Notes under the pieces: generated by a model
Database searches by the model: none
What the model saw: only the letters and a program-made list of their open reading frames with translations
What the model was told of the DNA's origin: nothing
Position numbers and translations under genes: made by a program
Shown here: positions 1-6,776 of the stretch, one piece after another
Numbering within the stretch: the stretch's first letter is position 1
Layout of the letters: the number at the start of each line of letters is the position of its first letter
Source of the DNA: JBJXFY01 sp046155815
Lineage (GTDB): Bacteria; Verrucomicrobiota; Verrucomicrobiia; Limisphaerales; CAIMTB01
Reading direction: 5' to 3'
Assembly (NCBI GenBank): GCA_046155815.1
Contig: JBJXFY010000233.1
Coordinates: forward strand, 1-10,877
Length of the DNA: 10,877 nt

Positions 1-1011
1 AGAGTCACCACCGCGACGGAGGCCGCATTGGTCTCGGGGACGATGTGAGCGGCCCGGGAAGACATCCGGAAGTCATCCAAGAGCTGCTTGTTGCTGCCGA
101 AAACGCCTGTTGAACCAGGGATGCCCACCTCGCTGTCCACCCAAAACTCAAACTGCGACAGATTCACCAGGTTGAAGGCCATGGGCGCATTGTTGACCAG
201 AAACAACGCTGTTGGCGTCGAATCGGCTACAAATACATTCGCTAAGATGTTGGGCGTGATGCCAACACTGAAAACATCATTGGCGAAATCCATCGTCACC
301 CGGACATAGGTCCACGGGTAGCTGTTATTCGGGCCGACCAACTGAGGTGACGACACCCAACCCGACGCGCCGAGCGTGGTGAGCGCACTGCCCTCATCCA
401 ATCCAAAGCCTGCGCCGGTGGTGCCGAACTGATCCTGAAACTTCATGCGGAAGACGCCCGGATCATCCCCCTGAAACCCTACCCCGCCACAGTAGTAGAA
501 CGACACCGTGACCTCCGTGTTGTTAAAACCGGCCGTTGGACTGATGCCACCCAAATCCTTGGCATCAAGACGATAACGGTATTCGAGATCCACCGCGTTA
601 GCCGGGATGCGCGGACTGAAGCCCTGCCCCAAAGTACCTCCCCGAAGGTCAAGACTCCAGATTCCGGAATGAAACCCGTCAGGACCGGAGACGGCGTAAC
701 CACTGGTGGTCGGTGCCAGCTCCGTCCACAGGCCCGTGCCAGGAGTAATGGCTATCGCGGCTGGATCAGGGTTGCCGGGAAACTGGCCAGCATTGTAATG
801 GTCCAGCAAGTTCGCGGTAAACGGGGAGGGGGCAGGAAACGATGCATAACCGTCCGCTGTTTCAAAACTCCCTAGATAGCCGAATGCCGGCGATGCCGCC
901 GACCAGGCAAGGATGACAGCCAAGGGCCGAAGAAGCGAGGTGTTGAGGTGTTGAGGTGTTGAGGTGTTGAGGTGTTGAGGTGTTGAGGTGTTGAGGTGTT
1001 GAGGTGTTCAT
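1..1011 (-). CDS. Secreted PEP-CTERM-like protein, 3' end off the window, phase-variable and out of frame as sequenced
   Basis: Read from complement bases 938 to 3, one frame stays open for 312 codons. It starts with a signal-peptide-like stretch (SLLRPLAVILAWSAASPAFG), continues as a Gly/Thr/Asp-rich extracellular-type sequence (YLGSFETADGYASFP..., VRVTMDFANDVFSVGITPN) and reaches HIVPETNAASVAVV at the window edge. VPE followed by a hydrophobic run resembles the PEP-CTERM sorting tail, with VPET replacing the usual VPEP. If so, only about 20 residues are missing. The only good start is ATG 1009-1011, with AAGGAAAG nine bases upstream. Nine 8-bp repeats follow directly, and from this ATG they lead into another frame that stops at TGA 862-864 after 49 residues. 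The body's own frame has TGA at 1008-1010 just before the repeats and no ATG, GTG or TTG within them. Seven or ten copies would join ATG and body. A TTG at 921-923 could give weak rescue with a clipped signal peptide. I do not recognise the body fold. The reading frames are seen directly; PEP-CTERM membership is inferred. Confidence 0.78.
937..1008 (-). repeat. Nine perfect tandem copies of an octamer (AACACCTC on the coding strand)
   Basis: The plus strand holds GAGGTGTT nine times with no mismatch, ending one base before the complement of an ATG. Because 8 is not a multiple of 3, each gain or loss of a copy shifts the reading frame. Three copies encode NTSTPQHL, so an in-frame tract adds a hydrophilic N-terminal extension before the signal peptide. 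A single copy would give MNTSLLRPLAVIL, a normal signal-peptide start, which suggests the tract arose by expansion of one unit. Only copy numbers of the form 3k+1 are productive; nine is not. Confidence 0.97.
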
Positions 1012-1202
1012 CTGGGTTCTTTCCTTGAGCAGAATCTCTCTGCACGTTTAGCTGTTCTCAAAATCGCATCGGGAAATGAAGCCATTTCAATTCCGTTGCG
1101 CGAATGTAACTGGCGATGGGTCCATGAACCGACGTTGCGTTTTAGGTTGAGATCCGGTGGTCGGCGGCATTGCGTGCAGAGTTCCCCTGGCTATGCTCAC
1201 TA
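1012..1202. other. Divergent intergenic region
   Basis: This region separates the minus-strand secreted protein gene from the plus-strand glyoxalase gene, so both promoters should lie here. I could not pick a convincing -35/-10 pair on either strand; a TTGAAA (complement of 1085-1090) on the minus strand lacks a good partner. CGTTGCG occurs twice (1094-1100 and 1133-1139) in direct orientation, which may be chance. The region is clearly less GC-rich than the DNA to its right. Confidence 0.5.
1019..1026 (-). promoter_or_regulatory. Ribosome binding site for the octamer-repeat gene
   Basis: AAGGAAAG on the minus strand lies with the core AAGGAA nine bases before ATG 1009-1011. It matters because it identifies the ATG upstream of the repeats as the true start, placing the repeats inside the coding region rather than in the leader. 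A weak hairpin (GCAGA, loop ATCTC, TCTGC; 1029-1043) sits just upstream of it. Confidence 0.6.
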
Positions 1203-1607
1203 ATGGCTCTCGCCAGAAAGTTGCTGCACACGCGCTACCGGGTGGATGACATCGAGCGCATGACGAAGTTTTACCAGGACATCCTCGGCCTGGAGGTGAC
1301 GCGTCGGCATGAGTCGCCGCGCGGCTCGAAGCTGGTCTTCCTCAAGGCGCCGGAGAGCGAGGAACTCATTGAAATCTGCTGGTTTCCCGACAGCGGCGGC
1401 GTGCAGGTGCAGCCGGACCTGACGCACCTCGCTTTCCTCGTGGACAGCCTCGCGGAGTTTGAAAGACACCTCGCCACGCACGGGCTCAAGTATTCGGACG
1501 GCCCGCACCTGAAGCCGGACGGCAGCGGCTTTGCTTTCATTGACGCGCCGGAGGGCTACGAGATCGAACTGATCCAGCGGGCGAAGGTTGGGCCCTCGAC
1601 CTTCTGA
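1203..1607 (+). CDS. Glyoxalase I-like VOC metalloenzyme
   Basis: The 134-residue protein matches the single-domain bacterial glyoxalase I family, which isomerises the methylglyoxal-thiol hemithioacetal to a lactoyl thioester in the cytoplasm. It opens with LLHTRYRVDD and FYQDILGLEV, and ends with GYEIELIQR. The four metal ligands of E. coli GloA (His5, Glu56, His74, Glu122) correspond to His9, Glu57, His75 and Glu122 here, and the length is almost the same (134 versus 135). The Arg after the first ligand is kept (Arg13), but the Asn a few residues after Glu57 is absent, so the thiol cofactor may not be glutathione. ATG 1203 was chosen because LLHTR then falls where it does in the family; TTG 1170 would add eleven residues (MRAEFPWLCSL) unlike it. 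No good Shine-Dalgarno is visible. Another VOC dioxygenase-like activity cannot be excluded. Confidence 0.85.
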   Translation: MALARKLLHTRYRVDDIERMTKFYQDILGLEVTRRHESPRGSKLVFLKAPESEELIEICWFPDSGGVQVQPDLTHLAFLVDSLAEFERHLATHGLKYSDGPHLKPDGSGFAFIDAPEGYEIELIQRAKVGPSTF

Positions 1608-1620
1608 CGCGCTCCGATTC

Positions 1621-1642
1621 CGGGCGGCTCCATCTCCGCCCG
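1621..1642 (+). terminator. Possible terminator hairpin after the glyoxalase gene
   Basis: CGGGCGG and CCGCCCG form a perfect 7-bp stem with an 8-base loop, beginning 14 bases after the glyoxalase stop codon. No T-run follows, so it is not a classic intrinsic terminator. It may mark the 3' end of the transcript or be a chance product of high GC. Confidence 0.3.
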
Positions 1643-1674
1643 AGGGCGTCGGTGGCGGGCGGCGGGGTGCCTGA

Positions 1675-1702
1675 TTGACGGACCCCGTGCGGCGAATACG
1701 GT
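1675..1702 (+). promoter_or_regulatory. Candidate promoter for the delta-60 repeat gene
   Basis: TTGACG (1675-1680) is five of six to the sigma-70 -35 box and is followed, 16 bases on, by a poor -10 (TACGGT, 1697-1702). Transcription from here would start within a few bases of ATG 1710, giving a leaderless or nearly leaderless message. The -35 match is seen; the promoter is a guess. Confidence 0.25.
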
Positions 1703-1709
1703 GGCTTCA

Positions 1710-4700
1710 ATGTCATCGGTTCGTGGCGGTTTCCCCAGGTATTGGCGTTCCTTGTCCGTGAGGTTGCTTCTGGCAGCCCAGGCCTTTCTGGCGTTCCGTG
1801 CCGGAGCCCAGCCGCGGCCGGGTGAACTGGTGCCCGGTTTCGCGCCGGGCTTCGCGGAGACCAACATCATCCAGGTCGCGCTCGTCCGGCCGGACGGTGG
1901 CATCTACGTGGGCGGGCGCTTCACCGCCATTGGGGGCGTGGCGCGCACGAATCTCGCGCTGCTGAAGGCGGACGGCACGGTGGACCTGTCCTTCGATCCG
2001 GGCCTCGGGCCGGACGACATGGTGTTCTCCCTCGCGCTTCAGGGGGACAAGCTGCTCATCGGTGGAACGTTTGACAGCTATGGTGGCCGGGTGGCGCGGC
2101 ACATCGCGCGCGTGCTGCCCAACGGCGAAGCTGACCCCGCCTTCGAGGGCTACGACCTCTTCAACGCCTCGGCGACGGGTGTCTACGCCCTGCTGCCGCT
2201 GCCGGATGGGCGACTGCTCGTGGGCGGATCGTTCACCCAGGACGCGACGATCCGCCGGCGTGGCATTGCGCGGCTGACGGCGGAGGGTGCTGCGGACCCG
2301 AGCTTTGACTCCAGCCTCACAAGCGACCTGCTGGTTTACTCGCTGCGCCGGCTGGACGACGGGCGGATCGCCTTTGGTGGGCTGCGGGTGGGGCGCGTGC
2401 TGGCCGACGGGCAGCCGGACCCGACCTTTGGCGGGCCTTCCCTCGGCGGCGGCACGGGCTGGGTGGGCCAGTACTCCCAGGTGCAGGAGATCACGCTGCT
2501 GCCGGACGGCAAGATGCTGTGCGTGGGGTCGTTCCGGAACGCCAACAACCAGCCCCTGAACGGCCTCGTCCGCCTGCTCGAGAACGGGGCGCAGGACCGG
2601 AGCTTCGTCGTGCCCAATGGGGCGGACACCGTGGTGCGCTCGGCCTTGGTGCAGGCGGACGGCCGCCTCGTGGTCGGCGGGGAGTTTACCCTGATCGGCA
2701 ACGTTCCGCGCTCGCGGCTCGCGCGCCTCCTGCCGGATGGCGCGGTGGACACCGTGTTCCGGTGCGACGCCGAGTTGTCGGCGGTGGGGGACATCTACTT
2801 TGCGTCGGTGCGTGGGCTTCGGCCGGTGGGGGGGGGGCGGTTGCTGGCCGCGGGCATCTTCAGCGCGGCCGACGGGCAACCGCGGGCCGGGCTGTTCCAA
2901 TTCGAGTCGGGCGCCACGAATAGCCGGCCGCCGCGCGTGATGAACGATGGGGCGACAGTCACGGCGCCGGTCAGTGACGACGTGACACTTTCCGCAAAGC
3001 TGGATGGCAACCCGCCACCCTCGATGCAGTGGCGGCACATGGGACAGGATCTGCCGGGGGCCACGAACGACTTCCTTGTGGTCAGCAATCTGAACGCCTC
3101 GCTCGCGGGCGACTACCACCTCGTGCTCCAGAACCCGCTTGGCGGCGCCACCGGCCTGGTGGCCCGCGTGCAGTCGGTTCCGATGCCGTCCGGGCCGGGG
3201 CATGTGGAAGCCGGCTTCCAACCCGGCTCCGGGCCTGGACCGCGCAGCACCCTCGCCGCCGTCAGCTACGTCACCACGCTGGCCGTGCCTCCGGGAGGCG
3301 GTGTGCTGGTGGGCGGGGTTTTCTCCAACTTCAACGGCCACCCCGTGGTGGGCCTGACCCGGTTCCGGCCAGACGGAACTGTGGATCCCGGATTCACCCC
3401 GGGCAGCGGCCCTGCCCGGGGTGCCAGCCAAGCCTTCTTGAGCGTGGTTCTGGCGCTGCCGGACGGGGGCTGTCTGCTCGCCGGCAACCACACCACTTTC
3501 AACGGCGTGGCGCGGTCCGCCCTCACGCGGCTCCGGGCGTCGGGCGCCGTGGATGAGTCCTTCGAGTTGGGCGGCTTCTCGCAGGTGAGCTCTGTTTCAG
3601 CGGTTGTCCGGCAGGCTGACGGCCGGCTGCTGCTGGCGGGGCAGTTCACCGCCACGAATGGCCTGTGGATCAACGGGCTGGCCCGGGTGCAGGCCGATGG
3701 CGCGCTGGATGCCACGTTCCAGCCGTTGCGCGGCAATGCCGGACTCACGCCGGCCCCGACGGTCGTGGAGATAGCCGCGCTGTCCGACGGGCGCGTCCTC
3801 ATTGGCGGCCTCTTCACCAACGTGCAGGGACAGGCTCGCGGAAATGTCGCGCTGCTGGCCGCCGACGGCGCGCTGGATCCGGGATTCGCCCCGACGAACC
3901 TCCTCAGCGGCCGCGTCCGCGCCCTCGCCGCCGCGGCCGGGGGCAGGGTAGTCATCGGCGGGGAGTTTGCCGCCACGGCGGGCGTGCCGCGCAGCTTCCT
4001 CGCGCGCCTGGGCGCGGACGGCTCCTTTGACGCCGGCTTCGACGCCTCCGCCGCCGTGCGCGACACCGTGTACGAGCTCCATGCGTTTCCCGACGGCCGC
4101 CTGTTGGTGGCCATGGGTGCGCCGTTCAGTTCCGGCAACCCTCTGGCGGGCGTGGTGCGGCTGCTGCCCGACGGTTCGCGCGACCCGGCGTTTGTCGGTC
4201 CGGGCGCGGCGGACAACATGGTCTATTCCCTCGCCTATGATCCCGCGGGCGGGCTGTGGATGGGTGGCGGCTTCCTGCAGGTGAACGGCGTGGCCCGCAG
4301 TGGGCTCGCCCGCCTGCAGCAGGAGCCGGAGTCAGCCTTCCTCGGGGCGCCCAAGCTGGCCCTGCGGCTGAATGGCAACGCGGCGGAGATCTCCTTCGCG
4401 TCGCTGATCGGCCAAAGCTACCGTCTCCAGTACCGCGACGTCGTGGACTCCGGCAACTGGATCAACGGCCTGGCCACGGCCGGGACCGGTGGCACGCTCG
4501 TGCTCCGCGACCAACCCCTCACTGCGGTGCGCCGCTTCTACCGCGTCATCGTGGATCCCGGGGCGCCCACGCTGACCCTGCGGCTGAACGGCAATGCCGC
4601 GGAGATCTCCTTCGCCTCGCTGCCCGGCCGGAACTACCGGCTCCAGCACCGCGACGCCGTGGACTCCGGCGCCTGGAGCAACGGCGAGGCTGCGGGCGGC

Positions 4701-4778
4701 ACCGGCGGCACGCTCGTGCTGCGTGACCAGCCCCGTGTTGCGCTGCGCCGCTTCTACCGCATCAGCGTGGAGAACTGA
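1710..4778 (+). CDS. Large secreted delta-60-repeat double propeller protein with Ig-like and duplicated C-terminal modules
   Basis: The 1022-residue protein begins with a Sec signal peptide (RSLSVRLLLAAQAFLAFRAGA, cleavage near residue 34). Residues about 37-403 hold seven delta-60 repeats (pattern LPDGRLLVGGSFT...RGIARLTAEGAADPSFD); the fourth is short. Residues about 405-490 look Ig-like (AKLDGNPPPSMQWRHMGQ, SLAGDYHLVLQN). Residues about 498-875 hold seven more delta-60 repeats. Two tandem 72-residue modules (LRLNGNAAEISFASL...YRLQYRD...RRFYRV) close the protein. Delta-60 repeats (TIGR02608, DUF5122) are thought to form beta-propeller blades, so two seven-bladed propellers are inferred. 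There is no PEP-CTERM, LPXTG or transmembrane tail, so it is probably released or bound to the surface non-covalently. ATG 1710 is preferred, with GGTGG six bases before it; GTG 1701 would add three residues. Its 3' end overlaps that of miaA by 17 bp on the opposite strand. The ligand is unknown. Confidence 0.88.
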   Translation: MSSVRGGFPRYWRSLSVRLLLAAQAFLAFRAGAQPRPGELVPGFAPGFAETNIIQVALVRPDGGIYVGGRFTAIGGVARTNLALLKADGTVDLSFDPGLGPDDMVFSLALQGDKLLIGGTFDSYGGRVARHIARVLPNGEADPAFEGYDLFNASATGVYALLPLPDGRLLVGGSFTQDATIRRRGIARLTAEGAADPSFDSSLTSDLLVYSLRRLDDGRIAFGGLRVGRVLADGQPDPTFGGPSLGGGTGWVGQYSQVQEITLLPDGKMLCVGSFRNANNQPLNGLVRLLENGAQDRSFVVPNGADTVVRSALVQADGRLVVGGEFTLIGNVPRSRLARLLPDGAVDTVFRCDAELSAVGDIYFASVRGLRPVGGGRLLAAGIFSAADGQPRAGLFQFESGATNSRPPRVMNDGATVTAPVSDDVTLSAKLDGNPPPSMQWRHMGQDLPGATNDFLVVSNLNASLAGDYHLVLQNPLGGATGLVARVQSVPMPSGPGHVEAGFQPGSGPGPRSTLAAVSYVTTLAVPPGGGVLVGGVFSNFNGHPVVGLTRFRPDGTVDPGFTPGSGPARGASQAFLSVVLALPDGGCLLAGNHTTFNGVARSALTRLRASGAVDESFELGGFSQVSSVSAVVRQADGRLLLAGQFTATNGLWINGLARVQADGALDATFQPLRGNAGLTPAPTVVEIAALSDGRVLIGGLFTNVQGQARGNVALLAADGALDPGFAPTNLLSGRVRALAAAAGGRVVIGGEFAATAGVPRSFLARLGADGSFDAGFDASAAVRDTVYELHAFPDGRLLVAMGAPFSSGNPLAGVVRLLPDGSRDPAFVGPGAADNMVYSLAYDPAGGLWMGGGFLQVNGVARSGLARLQQEPESAFLGAPKLALRLNGNAAEISFASLIGQSYRLQYRDVVDSGNWINGLATAGTGGTLVLRDQPLTAVRRFYRVIVDPGAPTLTLRLNGNAAEISFASLPGRNYRLQHRDAVDSGAWSNGEAAGGTGGTLVLRDQPRVALRRFYRISVEN
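4356..4775 (+). repeat. Tandem duplication encoding two copies of a 72-residue C-terminal module
   Basis: Copy 1 covers 4356-4571 and copy 2 covers 4572-4775, offset by exactly 216 bp. The proteins share LRLNGNAAEISFASL, VDSG.W.NG, GTGGTLVLRDQP and RRFYR and agree at roughly three quarters of positions. Differences between the DNA copies include synonymous changes (aatggcaacgcg versus aacggcaatgcc), so the duplication is not brand new. Single copies of this kind of module commonly end secreted proteins of Verrucomicrobiota. Confidence 0.9.
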
Positions 4779-5706
4779 CTCCGGCCGCGGCCAGCAGCCG
4801 CGCTGCGGTGTCCCCGGGCGGTTCGCCCGCCGGCACCTCCATCCACGCCACGTCCGGCCGGCCGCGGAACCACGTCATCTGCCGGCGCGCGAACTGCCAC
4901 GTCCTGGTCTTCACCAGCGCGACCGTGGCCAGCAGGTTCCGGGCGCCGGTCAGGTGCTCGATCACCTGACGGTAGCCGAGCGCCTGGCCGGCGGTGGGCG
5001 AGGCCGCCAGCCCGGCGTCGAGCAGCCGCCGTGTCTCCCCGACCAAGCCCCCGGCGAACATCGCGTCCACGCGGCGTTCGATGCGCCCCCGCAGGTCGGC
5101 CGGCTCGCGACGCAGCACCCGCAGCGGCGGCAGCTCCCCGCGGGCTGCGCGGCCCCTGCGCGCATCGGCCAGCGGACGGCCGGTGAGACGGAGGATTTCC
5201 AGCGCGCGGACGACGCGGCGGGGATTGTGGCGGTCCAGAGCGGCCGCACCCGCGGGGTCGAGCGCCTCGAGTTCGGCGACCAGGGCCGCCAGCGGCTTGG
5301 ACTCGAGCTCCGCCCGCAGGCGGGCATCCGCCGACGGGGAGTCGTCCAGCCCCTCACGCACCGCGCGGAAGTACAGCCCCGTGCCGCCGCAGAAGATGGG
5401 TGTGGCGCGCCGCCTCCGGATGTCGTCCGCCGCCGCGCGGGCCAGGCGGACGAAGCGCGCAACATCGAAGGCCTCACCCAGGTCGCACACGTCCAGCAGG
5501 TGGTGCGGCACCTCGGCAAGCTCCGCCGCCGCGGGCTTTGCCGTGCCCACGTCCAGCCCGCGGTACACCTGCATCGAGTCCACGGAGACGATCTCGCCGC
5601 CGAGCCGGCGGGCGAGTTCGAGGGCGACGGCCGATTTGCCGCCCGCGGTGGGGCCGGCGAGGAACCATGCCCCGCGCAACGCGTCATCGGTGCCATCGTC
5701 GGCCAT
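4762..5706 (-). CDS. miaA: tRNA dimethylallyltransferase MiaA
   Basis: MiaA transfers a dimethylallyl group from DMAPP to N6 of A37 in tRNAs that read codons starting with U. The protein has the P-loop GPTAGGKS (residues 18-25), the catalytic-region motif SVDSMQVYRGLDVGTAKP (about 41-58), HHLLDV, GGTGLY (108-113), RHNPRRVVRALEI and the late ALGYRQVIEHL and KTRTWQFARRQMTWFR motifs. All are typical of the family. The 314 residues from ATG 5704-5706 match the usual length (E. coli about 316). A TTG at 5776-5778 would add 24 unconserved residues and overlap the upstream gene, so it was rejected. The gene lies downstream of the TIM-barrel gene with a strong hairpin between them and has no clear Shine-Dalgarno. 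Its last 17 bp overlap the end of the convergent delta-60 gene. Confidence 0.96.
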   Translation of the reverse strand: MADDGTDDALRGAWFLAGPTAGGKSAVALELARRLGGEIVSVDSMQVYRGLDVGTAKPAAAELAEVPHHLLDVCDLGEAFDVARFVRLARAAADDIRRRRATPIFCGGTGLYFRAVREGLDDSPSADARLRAELESKPLAALVAELEALDPAGAAALDRHNPRRVVRALEILRLTGRPLADARRGRAARGELPPLRVLRREPADLRGRIERRVDAMFAGGLVGETRRLLDAGLAASPTAGQALGYRQVIEHLTGARNLLATVALVKTRTWQFARRQMTWFRGRPDVAWMEVPAGEPPGDTAARLLAAAGVSSPR

Positions 5707-5716
5707 GGAAACTGGA

Positions 5717-5746
5717 ACGGGCGCGCCGTCCTGCCGGCGCGCCCGT
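5717..5746 (-). promoter_or_regulatory. Perfect 11-bp GC-rich hairpin just upstream of miaA
   Basis: ACGGGCGCGCC and GGCGCGCCCGT pair perfectly around an 8-base loop (5728-5735). On the minus-strand message the hairpin lies 25 bases after the stop of the TIM-barrel gene and ends 10 bases before the miaA ATG, where a ribosome binding site would be. It could end the upstream operon (there is no T-run beyond CAGTTTCC) or hide the miaA start. The structure is seen; the role is inferred. Confidence 0.55.
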
Positions 5747-5770
5747 GCTGGGGAGGCCCGGGCTGCGCCC

Positions 5771-6757
5771 TCAGGCAAACTCGCCCGCCGCCACGAGTTC
5801 AGCGTGGATGGTCTGGAGCAGGCGCTTCGTCTTGAGGATGCCCTCCGGCTCGCTGATGCCGTCGCCCTCGAACTCGATGCCCACCCAGCCCCGGTAGCCC
5901 GAGTCCAGCACGATGCGCATCATGCGGCGGTAGTCGGTGTGGATCTCGTTGCCATCCGCGTCGAAGTCGTGGCTTTTGGCGCTGACCGCCTTCGCGTAGG
6001 GCATCAGCTCCTGCACGCCGAGGTAACGGTCGTAGTACTTGCCCTCGGCAATGCGGAAATTGCCGAAGTCCGGCAGGGTGCCGCAGTTCCTCATGTCGAC
6101 GCGGCGGATCACGTCGGCCAGCCACGAGCCGTCCGAGGAGAGGCCGCCGTGGTTCTCCACGATCACGTTGAGGCCGTAGGGCACGGCGATCTCGGACAGC
6201 CGGCGCAGGCCGTCCGCGGCGTTCCGGGCAGCCTCCTCGCGCGGCGCGCCGCCGGTCTCCGCATTCACCCGGATCGAGTGGCAGCCCAGCGCCTGCGCGG
6301 CCTCGAGCCACTTGCGGTGGTTCCCGATGGCGCGGGCGCGGGTCTTCTCGTTCGCCTCGCCGAGGGCGCCCTCGCCGTCCACCATGATCAGGAGCAGCTT
6401 CACGCCGAAGTCCGTCGCGCGCATGCGCAGGGCGCCGAGGTACTTCCGGTCGCCCGCCTTGTCCTTGAAGAACTGGTTCACCAGTTCGGCCCCGTCCAGT
6501 TCGTAGTCCACGCGCGTCACCTTCGGGAAGTCGAGGTTGTCGAGCTCCTTGCGCATCAGCGCACGGTGCAGCGACCACTGGGCGAGGGAAATCTGGTAGA
6601 GTTGCACTGGCTTGCCGGGCGTGCGGCGCTTGGCGTGGGGGTCGCCAGGCGTGCTGTTGCAGGCGGGCAGCAGCACCGCGCCGGCAGCGGCCGAGGCGGC
6701 GAGGGCCGAGCGGCGCAGGAATTCGCGGCGGGTCGGGGGCATGGTGGGGTGGGTCAT
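5771..6757 (-). CDS. Tat-exported sugar phosphate isomerase/epimerase-like TIM-barrel lipoprotein
   Basis: The 328-residue protein starts with a twin-arginine signal (TRREFLRR, residues 9-16), a hydrophobic Ala-rich run and a lipobox-like LPAC with Cys33, so it is probably folded in the cytoplasm, exported by Tat and lipid-anchored. The rest matches the xylose isomerase-like TIM-barrel family (AP endonuclease 2 family, IolE/hydroxypyruvate isomerase relatives). Likely metal ligands are Glu201 (VIVENHGG), Asp230 (LPDFGNF), His263 (AKSHDF) and Glu295 or Glu297 (GIEFEG). The substrate cannot be read from sequence. It follows the MFS transporter gene by 19 bases on the same strand, suggesting one operon for uptake and conversion of a sugar, polyol or related compound. 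Starts at 6757 (MTHPTMPP) and 6742 (MPPTRREF) are both possible; neither has a clear Shine-Dalgarno. Confidence 0.88.
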   Translation of the reverse strand: MTHPTMPPTRREFLRRSALAASAAAGAVLLPACNSTPGDPHAKRRTPGKPVQLYQISLAQWSLHRALMRKELDNLDFPKVTRVDYELDGAELVNQFFKDKAGDRKYLGALRMRATDFGVKLLLIMVDGEGALGEANEKTRARAIGNHRKWLEAAQALGCHSIRVNAETGGAPREEAARNAADGLRRLSEIAVPYGLNVIVENHGGLSSDGSWLADVIRRVDMRNCGTLPDFGNFRIAEGKYYDRYLGVQELMPYAKAVSAKSHDFDADGNEIHTDYRRMMRIVLDSGYRGWVGIEFEGDGISEPEGILKTKRLLQTIHAELVAAGEFA

Positions 6758-6776
6758 GCGGGCAGGGGGTGCAGCT

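Noticed and set aside
88..309. Short plus-strand and minus-strand frames in the first 900 bases (for example 88-309, 479-703, 669-875)
   Set aside because: They compete with the single long frame that carries the signal peptide and VPET tail, and show no features of their own.
937..1008. The octamer tract as a CRISPR or as a series of ribosome binding sites on the plus strand
   Set aside because: There are no spacers, so it is not CRISPR. GAGGTG resembles a Shine-Dalgarno, but no start codon or gene follows on the plus strand at a useful distance.
1713..3491. A 592-codon minus-strand open frame opposite the delta-60 gene
   Set aside because: It is rich in Arg, His, Gln and Pro with no domain pattern, while the plus strand has regular repeats and a signal peptide.
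5707..5778. TTG start giving miaA a 24-residue N-terminal extension
   Set aside because: The extension is unconserved, overlaps the upstream gene and would place the perfect hairpin inside the coding region. ATG 5706 gives the normal family length.
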